A stretch of DNA of 64,000 nucleotides from Bryoerythrophyllum caledonicum (lineage: Eukaryota > Streptophyta > Bryopsida > Pottiales > Pottiaceae), in NCBI GenBank assembly GCA_963971425.1, contig OZ020523.1:12458867-12522866 (forward strand). Direction: 5' to 3'. Below the pieces are notes generated by a model, which worked only from the letters and a program-made list of their open reading frames with translations, searched no databases and was not told where the DNA came from. A program made the translations under genes and the position numbers. Each line of letters starts with the position of its first letter. Position 1 is the first letter of the stretch. This document shows positions 1-10,661 of the stretch, one piece after another.

Positions 1-289
1 AAAAAAATTGATTCCAAAATTAGACGGGGAAGGGGTGGGGACTTAACCCTTTGAAGGTAGTAGAGGAACAAAGTTGGCCAAACTCCATTCTCGCCTTGAC
101 AAAGGCCTTCCTCCTTCCCATGCGTTGGAGAAACCATATTTATATTGTAAATCTAGTTTTCCTTCCAACTTCTAGGAAAAGACATGATTGTCGTGATGAA
201 TGAGGAATGCAAAGATCTTGTCTGAACCAAATATAGCGGCTCTTTGTTTTAAATGATTTCATTGGACTTGAATTAGAAGAAGAAGAAGA

Positions 290-560
290 ACTACGGTCTT
301 CCAATGGGACCGGCATGAATGTAGTGTTTGTTCATTCTGTTCACTAAACATATGGCCACGGGACATAGGCTAGTGTACATAGAACTACTTCCCCCTCTCG
401 AGGGTAAACACTTTTCTACACTAAGTGCTTTCCTACACTAATTGCATTAAAGATAACCGACATGTCATCTCCCACAAGGGCTTTGTGGGTCCCCATACAA
501 CGAGGCCGTGGGACCTCCCACCATAATTGGGTGGACTATGGTGGTACTTGAATTAGAATG
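290..560. repeat. Dispersed repeat R1, copy 1
   Basis: This non-coding stretch matches 29218-29430 in the same orientation. Shared landmarks are GGGACCGGC, TTGTTCATTC, CACTAAGTGC and the GGACTATGGTG near the end. No open frame or clear terminal inverted repeat is visible, so the class of repeat is unknown. Bases 1-289 hold only a fragment (about 1-48) resembling the left edge of the GC-palindrome repeat near 930-975. Confidence 0.55.
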
Positions 561-756
561 TTATATTACGCTATTAAAAACAAATTATTTTTGACATTTT
601 CAAAGAAGGTAATATTCTTTGCACAAGTAAAACCTCCTTTGTTATCGACGGACAAATACCATTGAGCAATGTAGTTTTAATGTAAAGACGTGTTTTTAAA
701 TGACTCATCTTAAGGTCATATTCAAATTTATGAAGCACAATGTTGAATCATCCAAT

Positions 757-1252
757 GTCCCCGCCCCTTCCCCCCCTAATTTTGAAATCAGAAAACTTTG
801 GATGGATACAACTCACTCAAAAATAGCCCAAATCAAGCGTTGGATGTACTTTCTGACATCCATATTTTCCGTAGATGCCAAAAACATCTCATGAGCTTAA
901 TTTGGACTATTTATAAGTGAGATAGGCCATTCAAAGATTGTTGATTTCAAAATTGGGCAGGGAGGGGTGGGGACGTCCCCGCCCTGGCTCTTTAGGGCGG
1001 GGGCGTCTCCGCCCGTGCCATTTAGGGGGGGGGACGTCCCGCCCCTGTCGTTTAGAGGCGGAGACATCCCCGCCCTAGTGCCATCATGACGTGACATGTC
1101 GGAATGTGACGTGTCCATCATAGTGAAAATTTCTAACCTGCAAAAAATTACAGGGCACATTTCAGGCAATTTGTCCGAAACGACCATCTGTCTGGTCTGG
1201 ACCGCCCGTCCGTTTGTTCAGTCCGACCACCTCAACCCGTCCGTTATGACAA
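757..1252 (+). repeat. GC-palindrome dispersed repeat, copy 1
   Basis: The unit begins with an inverted pair (about 757-798 against 925-972, both built around AAAATTnGG with a G-rich run). It continues with an array of GGGGACGTCCCC-type palindromes (about 956-1072) and ends in a unique tail finishing CGTCCGTTATGACAAC. The tail is nearly the same at 14960-15118 and is found inverted at 2526-2600. The open frame across the array on the minus strand is a by-product of the repeat and is not called as a gene. Confidence 0.7.
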
Positions 1253-2075
1253 CCGTGATATAAACATGTATTAGCACCAACTTTGACGTCACATGTGTTG
1301 ATACAAGTTTGTACTGCTATTTTGCTCATTCAAGTATGTATCTTGTATGCATGTCTCTGATTGAACGTCGTGATTTAACGGGTAGCAATTACTTCATACA
1401 ATGGGCACAAACATGGTTCAGGGGGGTCATCTACTTGTACGGGAATAACAGTGGCTCGAAGCATAGTACATGGGTTCAAACACAACAGTTCATTTAAAGT
1501 AGAATGTGTTAGATGTAGAATGTAGAATACTTGCCATTTCACAACTTCTTCAAAATGTAGGTGTAATTATGATCTAATTTTGAAATGCCATGTGTCATTG
1601 GATCAGGCTCAACACAAATACAAACTTTTGTAACTATCGTATATATCAATTATTACACCTTGTATGACAAATATTGTACATAGAAAACTTCATGTTGCAA
1701 CCCAAATGTGGCACCTCATACCTTTAAAGGTCAATCTAGAAGTTGAAAAGTTGGACTTATCCTCAACTTGTCTGAGTTGTCTCCCTGAATTATACTGTAT
1801 CAATCATTTTAGTTGCTGCAGAAACATCATTGAAAGGGTTTTTGGCTTGAATTATGATAAGTGAGTCTCAATACTGTATTGGGATTATAACTACCGATTG
1901 AAAAAGTTAGTTGAGATGTGATATTAGACTTCATGAGCCTGGGATATATCACTCCCACGTTCTACAAAGAGGATGGTTTCAAAAAGCTGAATTGCTTGAG
2001 TTTCAACTTTCAACTTTCAACTGTACCAGGCTCTGTACCAGGCTGGAGCCTGGAACTGATTAATCTGTAGACTTA
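1253..2075. other. Non-genic stretch
   Basis: I see no supportable gene. About 1584-1640 is an inverted match to 44045-44098 (shared CCAATGACACATG and ACAAATACAAAC words), so part of it is a dispersed repeat. Around 2008-2055 is a short local duplication of CAACTTTCAA and GTACCAGGCT. Confidence 0.5.
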
Positions 2076-2520
2076 GAGCATCTCCACCCTGCCACATAAT
2101 CCCGCTAAATTGGTAGGTTTGCCGTGGCGAGGTGGAGCAACCGCCCCACCGCATGCGCCAGAACGGGGAAGCGGGGCAGGGATTCCCCGGGACAGGGCCC
2201 CGTTGCCGGGGGACTACAGTAGTTCCCCGGGGCCCCGTTTAATTCCGCCTGGTGGCCACCCACTCACAGCCTGCCACGTGACATGCCGTGAGTGGCTGCG
2301 GCCACACGCATGCCGTGAGTGGCTGTGGCCACACGCATGCCGTGAGTGGCTGTGGCCACACGCATGCCGTGAGTGGCTGGCGTTGGGGCTGGCGTTCCCC
2401 CACATGCCCCATTACACGGACGGGTGCGGGGGGGAGAGGGCAACCCCCCTCCCATCTGCTCGCCCCATGGCATCTCCACCCTTTGCCGTGGGAGTTTCCC
2501 CGCTAGGGGTGGAGATGCTC
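2076..2520. mobile_element. GC-rich MITE with GAGCATCTCCACC ends
   Basis: The left end reads GAGCATCTCCACC and the right end is its exact reverse complement. The 445-bp interior is GC-rich and without a credible gene. The same terminal word (GAGCAYCTCCACC) bounds the 6.3-kb PIF/Harbinger element at 22366-28706, so this is probably a non-autonomous relative. The left flank is TTA, as expected for this superfamily. The right flank is CAG, so the target duplication is not clean, perhaps because the GC-palindrome repeat abuts it. Confidence 0.65.
2282..2380. repeat. 27-bp minisatellite, about 3.6 copies
   Basis: The unit starts CATGCCGTGAGTGGCTG and ends GGCCACACG. Copies start at 2282, 2309, 2336 and 2363. 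The unit contains the dyad GTGGCtgtGGCCAC. It lies inside the MITE and generates frames open on both strands that are not genes. Confidence 0.9.
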
Positions 2521-2523
2521 CAG

Positions 2524-2822
2524 GGTTGTCATACTGGACGGACGTTCGGTACGCCCGTTCGTCCGATTTGCCCGTCTGTTAGAGCTCTCGCCCGTCCGAT
2601 ACAGTCAACTGAGGGTTGACTTACCCGCTAGATAAAAAACAGGGACGTGGCAGCCATGTTGGCACCACATAGCTGCCACGTAGGAGAGGGTCAAGTTTGA
2701 GTAGGATCGGGGACTATTGGCAAGAGGGAGGTGGGGCGGAGACGTCCCCGCCCCTGCCCATAAAGGGGCAGGGATGTCTACGCCTCTACTAGTGCAGGGG
2801 CGGGGACGTCTCCGCCCCTTCA
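2524..2822 (-). repeat. GC-palindrome dispersed repeat, copy 2 (inverted)
   Basis: The segment begins GGTTGTCATACTGGACGG, the reverse complement of the tail that ends the copies at 1252 and 15118. It finishes with GC-rich palindromes around 2735-2820 (for example GGGGCGGAGACGTCC). It is therefore the same repeat in the opposite orientation. It lies downstream of the minus-strand kinase-like gene, so the family is not confined to promoters. Confidence 0.65.
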
Positions 2823-3164
2823 TGAGTTAGTTAATAGTGTTTAACTATTAACACTATGTTGGTAAACTAAAATTTATGTTTACTGTAGTATACACTAAAT
2901 GTGAACCCATACACCAATTGCAAATGAGGCACTTAGTGTAGTGACATAACCGGACACTAAATGCCATTTACTACACTATGTATCAATTTTTGTAAAAATA
3001 ATAAATTTATTTCTTTCACTTGTGCACATTTAGTGTATCAATAGTATATCAATAAATCTCGGATTGAAAATTTAAGATTTGGACGTATCCAATATTGATT
3101 AAAATATAACGTATGGCAATTGCCAAGTACACATATTCTTCTACGAAGATGCCGTATTGCCTAC
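2823..3164. other. AT-rich spacer with short inverted motifs
   Basis: No gene is seen. A hairpin (TAGTGTT, 8-nt loop, AACACTA) lies near 2834-2855. The words ACACTAAATG and CATTTAGTGT recur in both orientations between 2890 and 3045. Part of this would be the 3' untranslated region of the kinase-like gene. Confidence 0.4.
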
Positions 3165-4787
3165 TTAACCACCACATGCGAAATTAATGCAGCTAATTAA
3201 CAAAAAACTATTGTCGGTAACAACATAGAGGCATAGTCCAGTTGTGGGGGGTTTCATTAATGTGTCTAAAACATCTGGCACAAAAGACCGTTCTTTGAGC
3301 AGTTGTTTTTGCAATGCTGTAAATTTTAGCTTCAAGTTTACATATTGCTCCGTATTTTTGCTGGTGAAATACGAAGTGTTCCAATCTTCTTTCCAAATTT
3401 TTTCACAAATCCAACCTACCGCAAATGCATCTGCTGCCTTAGAGTAGAGGTGTGACCGTTGCATGACTTCAAGCGAGTTGGTGGAGTCCCGTGGCCCAAA
3501 AACATAGAACAGTTCTGGTGCCACAAACCGTTGCCGCTCTCTCTCTTGTTGAAGCTGCTCCTTGAATTGATAACCATACCTTGATGGCTCATTCTCCACA
3601 ACTCGACTAGAAAGCCTCCAATCACAAATTCCGATGTACACCGTATCGGGTTTCCACTCATCAAAGTGGAGCAAAACATTCGATGGAGAGATGTCATTGT
3701 GTATATAATTTGCGTCGTGGCATTTCCCCACAATGACAAGCAACGATAGCGCGAGGTTTAGTCGATTTTGGCGGTAAGTTTTTATCCACCGAAGCTCTTG
3801 GATCGACAACCCGGTATTCGGATGCATCTCAATCCGTTCAAATGGCAATGTTTCGTCCACTTTTGAGTCAAACTTGGACCAGAAACTCTGGAGAGATCCC
3901 CCATTCCACCAGAGCGTGTACCCTTCCATAGTTTTCGGGTGGATGTACGCAAGTCTAATGATCCCTAGATGCACTACCGGACACCCTCCAGCCTCATTGA
4001 TGATGTCTCGGCGCTTCTCCCTCTCGTTGGTGTTGGTTAGAGTCTTTCCGGCGAAGTAAATCCAACGTGGAATGTTTTCCAATTTGGTTATCATCACCTT
4101 CCGTATAGCCCCATAGCCACCCACCGCTTTCTGTCCTGGCATTGAAATCACCTTAGCGCAACTTTCAAGCCACTTGAAAGTTCCACCAACGCAGTGAGCC
4201 AAAATTTGCTCCTCAATAGTCGCTTTCCAAGGAGCTAGTTTCTTCTTACGGGAAGAAGAGTACTGTTGAACGAAGCCCTGGATCATCCTCATCTTTGCCA
4301 CTAGTGCGTGCTCCTCCAGGTTCCAGTCGCTTCCATCCTCCTTCTTCCCCGTGACGTAACACCAGTTCGCAACGATATTGGTGGTCAGTGCGGTCACTTG
4401 TGTGTCCAACCACTTCGAATGCAACCAATAATGTGAGAAATTATTAAATTTCTCAGATTTATCAAGGTTTGATATTAATTCGTGTCGCATGTCAACTGTC
4501 AACTTGTAGTATCCCTCTTCGTTGTGGTTCAGATAGCTCCTCATCAATGCCTGTCTCGTTCGGCGGTTGTAAAACTCAACGGCAATCCCTCTACATTCAA
4601 CCATGTGTTCGTGCGGGGGCATGTCCGGATTTGGTGACTTCTTCCGCCTCTTCCCGCTCGATGACGACGGATTCAATGATCCCGAAGTCAACTCCGTGTT
4701 GGTGGACGGAAGCACCATCTCATCAACATCATCCAAGTCCATAAATACTGGGCGCTTCTCCATCGACCTACTTCCTTCTCCCGCCAT
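3165..4787 (-). CDS. Divergent protein-kinase-like protein (540 aa)
   Basis: One uninterrupted frame encodes a basic, Ser-rich N-terminus (about residues 1-60), an unassigned region (60-215) and a complete kinase-like fold. Visible landmarks are a glycine-loop-like VGGYGAI (222-228), a candidate ATP lysine in YFAGK (K248), a hinge-like stretch ending NGGS (295-298), the catalytic loop HNDISPSN (363-370, with D365 and N370), DWR in place of DFG (389-391), APE (423-425) and an alpha-F-like DAFAVGW (453-459). HRD is changed to HND and DFG to DWR, but the catalytic Asp and Asn are kept and the metal-binding Asp is present, so activity is possible. Family knowledge supports kinase-like only; no subfamily or substrate is recognised. 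A TATA box lies 190 bp upstream. It is head-to-head with the RING-type pseudogene. The last residues (after about 515) may be non-native if an intron was missed. Confidence 0.75.
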   Translation of the reverse strand: MAGEGSRSMEKRPVFMDLDDVDEMVLPSTNTELTSGSLNPSSSSGKRRKKSPNPDMPPHEHMVECRGIAVEFYNRRTRQALMRSYLNHNEEGYYKLTVDMRHELISNLDKSEKFNNFSHYWLHSKWLDTQVTALTTNIVANWCYVTGKKEDGSDWNLEEHALVAKMRMIQGFVQQYSSSRKKKLAPWKATIEEQILAHCVGGTFKWLESCAKVISMPGQKAVGGYGAIRKVMITKLENIPRWIYFAGKTLTNTNEREKRRDIINEAGGCPVVHLGIIRLAYIHPKTMEGYTLWWNGGSLQSFWSKFDSKVDETLPFERIEMHPNTGLSIQELRWIKTYRQNRLNLALSLLVIVGKCHDANYIHNDISPSNVLLHFDEWKPDTVYIGICDWRLSSRVVENEPSRYGYQFKEQLQQERERQRFVAPELFYVFGPRDSTNSLEVMQRSHLYSKAADAFAVGWICEKIWKEDWNTSYFTSKNTEQYVNLKLKFTALQKQLLKERSFVPDVLDTLMKPPTTGLCLYVVTDNSFLLISCINFACGG

Positions 4788-4976
4788 ATGTGATAGTCAA
4801 CTCCCTACCGTGGTCGAAATTCCAAGTTGATGGTTTTAAAAAAAACCGCAAAGAGTCTGGATACAATAAATGGGCCAAACCCGATCACCCACCAAACTCA
4901 CTTTCAGGCCGCAAAGCGAACTGACACGTGAGGCCTAGGGAGTGGACTTGGCAGAGAATAAGGACAAAATGTCCCC

Positions 4977-4984
4977 TATTTATA
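4977..4984 (-). promoter_or_regulatory. TATA box of the kinase-like gene
   Basis: TATAAATA on the minus strand, inside CCATATAAATAGGGG, 190 bp before the ATG at 4787. It is a good plant TATA match at a plausible distance. Confidence 0.5.
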
Positions 4985-5175
4985 TGGTGTAGGGTTCTTT
5001 TTGCAAAGACATCCCCGCCTTACCTGGGCAGGGCGGGGACGTCTCCGCCCTTGCCGAGTAGGGGGCGGAGACGTCTCCGCCACTACCTAGGGTGGGGCGG
5101 AGACGTCCCCGTCCATGCCGCGAAGACGTCCCCGCCCCTGCCCGGGGACCCTAGACCAGTGCTTCGTCTATCGGC

Positions 5176-5184
5176 TATATAATA
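5176..5184 (+). promoter_or_regulatory. TATA box of the RING-type gene
   Basis: TATATAATA, 132 bp before the plus-strand ATG at 5316 and just outside the palindrome array. Confidence 0.5.
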
Positions 5185-5315
5185 TCGTGCACACCCCTAA
5201 TTGTCCCCGCCTCACATACTCCCTCTTCATCCACCTCTTTATTGAGTTGGTTGTGGGCGTCGTGTGAGGACTTCATCCATTCGCATCACATACATTATTC
5301 AGATTTTCCCCATTC

Positions 5316-6967
5316 ATGACCACGCCGGTAAAAATGAATATAGAAGAACGAGAGAAGAGTCTACTACGATCGGGAAACAAACAGCGGAAGAGGTTGCATG
5401 TGCTTCAGAATCCTGTTAAATTGGCTTTTAAAGGTTGGGAAGAAGGTCCGGAGCCATGGAGTTTCGAGGATTGCGCAAACTTCATCGAGTGGTGCCATAT
5501 GGACACGGCTTTCCCGGAGGAGCGACACAATTATGTCCGACACTTTCACAAAACAAATTTATGGAAGTGCACCAATGAGGCGTTTAAAAATCGGTGCATT
5601 GAAGTATACCAGGTCTTGTACGACATCCCTTATATCAAACGCAATAAAATAAATCTCTTTCTTGCGCGAGGTGTCCACGCGGAGGTATAGTTGGGCAAAA
5701 AGGTGGTTTGGTCCACCTTGAAGGTGCGGGGGGTGACGGCGGCAAAGAGCTCGCTAAAGCACTTGAAGAGAATTCAAGACTACAAAGTCGCTTGGATGTG
5801 TTGGTAGAACATTACTATCAATGGAAGTTGGCCTGCGTCTTCACGGTCGATCGGTCCCGACAATTGGTGGCGGAATTCCAAAAAGTCGACAACAAGTATA
5901 TCGAAAACAACTAGGAGAGGGTGTTTGGTTTGACATCGTGGGCCCTCGTAGATGATCTTTTCAAGATGGATAAAATGGCAATGGTGAAAACCGCTGGTGG
6001 GCAAACAACCATCGATTGGTCCCGTTACAAATGGGATTTCAAAAAGGAGGTTTCATCTACCCTCGATCATCGGGGCAAACCCATGTTATTGTGGCCACAA
6101 CCTTCGAGCTTCGTATCCGACGGTACGACTTGCTCAATTTGTCTAAACCCATTTGGTCCTGAAGGTGGGATGCATCTAGGCACTTGTGAGCACTTGTACC
6201 ATCCATTTTGCTTGATTAGCTTGATAGTTGTACGCCGGCGGTGCTCATTGTGCAAGGCCCCTTTTCACGAGCGATTGTACGAACTTTTTGGATTAGTTCC
6301 ATACATGCCCCCGCATTGGGAGTTCAATGTGACGAACGCTCCTGATCAATCACATATGTAGGGTAAGGATTTGGTGTGGAGCTCGAAACTGAAGATGCAC
6401 TCGTTGGATAAGATGCACCTCTCAAAGGAGTGGGGTTGGGAAAGGGACCCGGAGCAGATTGTCCGGGTGTGCAAGAATTTGATCTTGTTAAAGGACAAAT
6501 ACGGTCAAGGAAAACGAAATTTCTTCTACCAATGCTTTAATGGCCATTGGGACGAGAACGGGGAGCAATTTCGTTTCGGACCTCATCCACGGCAATGGTT
6601 GTGGGCCATTGACGGAGTTCGCATCACAGACGACAACGGGGATCGCATTTCTCACGACGTTGACCAACCGGACCCGTAAGAACTAAGACAATTATTGGAA
6701 TCAGAGTGGAAAGAAATTTTCCGAAATGACGGAATCGACTTCTTGCTCGATGTGCACAGTTCAGGGACACGGCAAGCGCTCGACCAGCTCATGCAATCCC
6801 AAATCCTAAGGGCCGTGTTGGATGAAGATGGACTAGCGAGGAGAACACGATCGGCGTCTCGTAGACTTGTATTGGGCTCAGATGAAGACCTCCCTATGCA
6901 CGTAGGGGCACACGACAACGAGGCAGGGGCGAGTGGCAGTACTAATAGCCCGATGAATATTGACTAG
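5316..6967 (+). pseudogene. Decayed RING-H2 protein gene
   Basis: The first 124 codons encode a domain also found whole in the gene at 8209 (both share KRLHVL.NP.KLAF.GWE, EPWSF.DCAN and FKNRCIEVYQVLYD). That frame ends in TAG exactly where the paralogue has Lys. From 5708 a second frame runs to 6967 but is crossed by stops at 5912, 6359 and 6677. It carries a RING-H2 finger (CSIC at about 6130, CEHLYHPFC, then CSLC near 6250; C3H2C3 ligand order), a Trp/Arg-rich segment (about 6460-6630) and an acidic tail. So it is broken by at least three in-frame stops, the early stop and one frame change. RING-H2 proteins are usually E3 ubiquitin ligases; that role for the ancestor is inference. An intron near 5690-5710 could explain the frame change but not the other stops. 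Confidence 0.65.
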
Positions 6968-7223
6968 GTGTATTTTTTGTTTATGCGGTACCAAGAGACA
7001 ATTTTCTTACAATGCTTCATCTTTTAACGTTTAATGTATTTTCCCATTTTCGTATTACATTATGGATACAAAAAAAAAATATGAATAGTACGGTCTACAT
7101 TTTACTTGATAATAGTGGTGTGAATCCGTGTGATTATGGATGTACTTAAGCTTCATAAGGATTTGTGCGTTTGTATAAAAAAAAATGGTGTGGACCAAGT
7201 TTTAAACCTCCAAACATTTTTAA

Positions 7224-7870
7224 TCCCTAAAGGACCAAGGCATTTTTGCACCAAAAACACTTCAAAACTGCGAGGCTATAGTATAATGCCTAAGAATGGA
7301 GACAAAACCTTTTTATTTCTACATCTAACCATAGGATCACAATAAATACTTCTTTGTTAATGTCCCCACAAAATTTCATAAATTTTAACCACACGGATTG
7401 AAAGGCTTGCATAGCTCCCATGCTATTCACTACTTGGTATCAAATTTTTGCACTAGATAAGGCCTAAATCCGTTAGTAATGGTAGTTTAGGATGATGTTA
7501 GTTCCTTATACACCAATTGTTAGAGGTAGAAAAAGGGTGTACCTTATTCAAGTCAACTATGCTAGTAGTGGAAGCTAAAAAATGGGCAAGTAACATTTTA
7601 GTTTTTAGATACTTGATATGTTTTAGATTGATGATCCAAACGGTCAATATGAAGGTCTATACCACATATTGTTGTGGAAAAAATCAAAAGTATAAAAAGT
7701 TAAAATCTCTAAGTTTTATGTGGTAAGACGTTTTTGTTTTTGGTACCTTGCCCATTATATTTTTGGCAATATGTGAAAATCTTTTACTTGAGTTGAAGCG
7801 TTATTTTCCACTACAGACAAGGAATTTTTTTTTAAATTTGGAAGGAAATAATTTTCTACACTCTTATGTT
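7224..7870. mobile_element. TTAA element family A, truncated copy
   Basis: The copy begins after TTAA with TCCCTAAAGGACCAAGG and follows the family A interior (ACTTCAAAACTGC, ACCATAGGATC, ACACCAATTnTTAGAGGTAG, GAAAATnTTTnACTTG). Its right end is lost near 7870. It is non-coding; the short frames through it are not genes. Confidence 0.7.
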
Positions 7871-8208
7871 TGCTCCAAAACTAATAGGGAGCTAATAAAG
7901 GTGTTCCTTATTGGAGAGCATGCCGTCAAAGTACAAAAATAAATCACCCCATATTTAATTGTGCACCCGCCTCATGGAGATGAGGAGTGCCTCGACCGAG
8001 GCAGGGGCGGGGATGTCTCCGCCCCCTACCGAGGCAGGGGCGGAGACGTCTCCGCCCCCATCGGATTACTATTTTAATGGAGGGGGACCTCATTTGTCTC
8101 TGCCTCGTATACTCCTATCCACCATCTCTTCATTGAGCTGGATGTGGGCGTTGTGCGAGGTCTCATTCATCCATCCACGCCATAATTTTGCATTCACACG
8201 TGCACACC
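7871..8208 (+). promoter_or_regulatory. Upstream region with GC palindromes (copy 4)
   Basis: GGGAGCTAATAAAGGTGTTCC at the left recurs at 9238. At 7995-8058 are two tandem GC palindromes, one a perfect 22-mer (8037-8058, core GAGACGTCTC). The 100 bp before the start codon match the region before 5316. No strong TATA is visible; CATATTTAA near 7953 is a weak candidate. Confidence 0.45.
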
Positions 8209-8865
8209 ATGTCTTCATCCGGACAATTGGCCAAGGAGGAGCGAGACAAGACCCGTGCACGAGCGAGGAACGTCCATCGGAAGCGGTTGCACGTTCTTCG
8301 TAATCCCGAGAAGTTGGCTTTTCGAGGTTGGGAGGACGTAGTGGAGCCATGGAGTTTTGATGATTGCGCGAACTACATCGAGTGGTGCCACATCGACAAG
8401 GCTTTCCTAGAGACGCGACACAACTATCACCGGCGCTTCCACAGGGCAAACTTGAAACATTGCATCGACGGGGCGTTTAAAAACCGATGCATCGAAGTTT
8501 ACCAAGTATTGTATGACGTCCCATTCGTCAAATGCAACGAAGTAAATCGCTTCATTGCGCGGGGTGTTCATGCGGAGGTGAAGTTGGGCAAGATAGTGGA
8601 TTGGTCCACTTTGAAGTCGATGCCGGGGAAGGTAAGAATTCCTCGCCCTGAAAATGGAATAATTCCAATGGGATGGCGCAAGTATCCGGAAGGTGGATTG
8701 GGCAAGTTCATGACTGTGATGGACGACACACCTAGCTATGATACTGACACGTCAAGTTCAGATGCTAACTTCGATGGAACCCACGTCCAAGTTGCGAGCA
8801 GAAAGGCACACGCACGTGGTAGGCTGAGGAGGACCGAACGAGCCCTTCACCAACGTTACTACTGA
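8209..8865 (+). CDS. Unknown protein, paralogue of the RING gene N-terminus
   Basis: An intact frame of 218 codons. I start at the ATG in CACCATGTC rather than the upstream in-frame ATG at 8188, because it has a better plant start context and matches the conserved block. Residues about 15-130 are homologous to the first part of the 5316 pseudogene (GWEDVVEPWSF, then IEWCHID, CIEVYQVLYDVPF). The rest (KLGKIVDWSTL, then a Pro/Gly segment, an acidic Ser/Thr/Asp stretch and an Arg-rich tail) has no RING finger. The domain is rich in Trp, His and basic residues; I do not recognise it. Likely a lineage-specific gene family sharing an upstream cassette. A downstream exon carrying a RING finger is not seen before 9233. 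Confidence 0.6.
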   Translation: MSSSGQLAKEERDKTRARARNVHRKRLHVLRNPEKLAFRGWEDVVEPWSFDDCANYIEWCHIDKAFLETRHNYHRRFHRANLKHCIDGAFKNRCIEVYQVLYDVPFVKCNEVNRFIARGVHAEVKLGKIVDWSTLKSMPGKVRIPRPENGIIPMGWRKYPEGGLGKFMTVMDDTPSYDTDTSSSDANFDGTHVQVASRKAHARGRLRRTERALHQRYY

Positions 8866-8971
8866 CTAGGAGTATTTAAAGGTGTAGGACGTAGCAAATC
8901 AATTTTGTGAACAATACTATTGCTCTAAATATTATATGATTTTAAATATCCTTTTTGTTTGTAATGGTAAA

Positions 8972-9232
8972 ATTTATTTAGAGAACTTGCACATTACATT
9001 CTACTAGAGGCTTATACTACCCGTTATGGATGGGGACTTGCATAGCTTCCATGCTATTCACTACTTGGTTTATTTTTTTCTTTAATGGTATGTGGTACAT
9101 TCCTAATCTTTTGTGGGGCAATTGTGTTTAAATTATTTATTTAGAGAACTTGCACATTACATTCTACTAGAGGCTTATACTACCCGTTATAGATGGGGAC
9201 TTGCATAGCTCCCACGCTATTCACCACTTGAT
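8972..9232. repeat. 163-bp-period duplication
   Basis: A 91-bp block starting ATTTATTTAGAGAACTTGC occurs at 8972-9062 and again at 9135-9225. Both end in GCTATTCACYACTTG. The end of the block also appears once at 7410-7435. It lies in the 3' flank of the 8209 gene. Confidence 0.85.
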
Positions 9233-9570
9233 CTAAAAGGGAGCTAATAAAGGTGTTCCTTATTGGAGAGCATGCGGTCAAAGGACAAAAGTAGTACTTT
9301 CCCGAAAGCCTTCCTTCGTAGACATAATCTACTTTTTATTTTAAGTGCGTTGCAATCTTGTTGGAACCAAAAATAAGGCACCCTATATTAAAACCTCTAC
9401 CCTCCTAATGGAGAGGAGGAGTGCCTAAGCACCCAAAATGCCCCAAAGGCCTCCGTCTCCTGGGTTGGGGAGACGTCCCAGCCCCTGCCCAAGTAAAGGC
9501 GGGGACATCTCCGCCCTTCCCTGGTGGGGCGGAGACGTCCCGGCCCTTGGCACGTCAGGTCCCACCCGTT
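9233..9570 (+). repeat. Third upstream cassette without a gene
   Basis: This repeats the left edge of the region before 8209 (GGGAGCTAATAAAGGTGTTCC at 9238), then has TATTAAAACC and a GC-palindrome array (about 9465-9545). No homologue of the 8209 protein follows. From 9571 to 9914 I see no gene. Confidence 0.55.
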
Positions 9571-10661
9571 CTTGGCTCGTATGTAAAAGGTTCGGGGAGG
9601 GCCGATTGTCCTCATGCTTGTCACCTTGGCCTCTATCTCTTGGACCTCAATTTAGTTTGAGCTCCTTGCGAGTCTACTTGGGTGGCAGGCGGCACTGGTG
9701 TGCGGCTGAGGTGATGTAAAAATTGGTTCAAGCAGTGCACCTGCGCTATCAGACCTCATATTTTCACCTGATTCTATTCTATAACTAGCCTTGTATTTTG
9801 GCTTAGACGGAACTTGCACATTAGTTGGCATAAGCCGTGAATGCAATAGGAAGTCAAAGGAAGCAATAAAAAAAATGGGAACCTTGGTACAATTTTGGTG
9901 ACAATGGGGGCAAAGTGAGTTGTGTTTTCTGTAACTATACTTTTAGCTACAAACGTGAGCGTGCGTTCGCTCACTTTGGATACGGCGCCAAGTCAGAGAG
10001 GTCGATTTGTCGTAGCCTACCTCCCTATGTGCGAAGTCGATTTGCCAATTGTGGTAACATTGTTCCGCAACGAATGACGGGCGGGGACATGTATGGCGGA
10101 GATTCAGGCCCGAGTGGTCCATCGAGGGCACCAACTATTGACACTTCAAGCCAATCCGACGCTTAAAATAATGTGGCGGGTGGGGTAACAAGTGGGCCTC
10201 AGGAAGGAGTGCCTAATCTCTCTGAAGGAAATGACCGCGAACATGTGTCGGCTGGTCTTACCGCCTCGAATTCCACTAGATCTGGGCAACTACATCAACA
10301 ACGGATGCTTGATGCTTTTAACATTGCAAAGAAGAAGGAACTTGATGAGAAGTGGGCGACTTTTTTCTATCAAGCGAATGTGCCTTTTAATGTGGCGCGA
10401 AATCAAGCGTTCATCGATGCAGTGAGGGCAACATCCGTGGCAAAGTTTGAGTACACTCCTCCTACATATCACCAGTTGAGGATTAGATTTATTGAACCTA
10501 AGAGGTTGCAAATTGAGAAAGAGATTGAAGCCAAAGTTGGTTTTGCAATCAAGAATTATGGGGTGTCGATATGCACGGATGGTTGGGATGATGTCCATCG
10601 GAGGCCCCTCATGAATTTAATGATGTCGTGCCCCACTGGTGACGTATTCTTGGGGAGCATA

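Larger units (their letters stand above)
4788..5315. promoter_or_regulatory. Shared promoter region with GC palindromes
   Basis: The 528 bp between two divergent start codons holds one TATA box for each side. Between them (about 5008-5140) is an array of GC-rich palindromes with a GACGTC core, including an 18-bp perfect one at 5064-5081. A CACGTG-type G-box word sits at 4925-4930. The last 110 bp before the plus-strand start resemble the segment before the paralogue at 8209 (shared TTGAG.TGG.TGTGGGCG). Bidirectional control is inferred from layout; ACGT-core sites are known targets of plant bZIP factors. Confidence 0.5.

Noticed and set aside
897-1187. Frames across GC-palindrome arrays (also at 4928, 7959 and 9421)
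   Set aside because: Palindromic repeats keep several frames open on both strands; the peptides are GDVPAP-like repeats with no start context or family.
5688-6967. Stops in the RING gene read as Gln under an alternative algal genetic code
   Set aside because: The first TAG replaces Lys in the paralogue, a frame change is also needed, and the long open frames nearby (540, 341 and 460 aa) end normally under the standard code.
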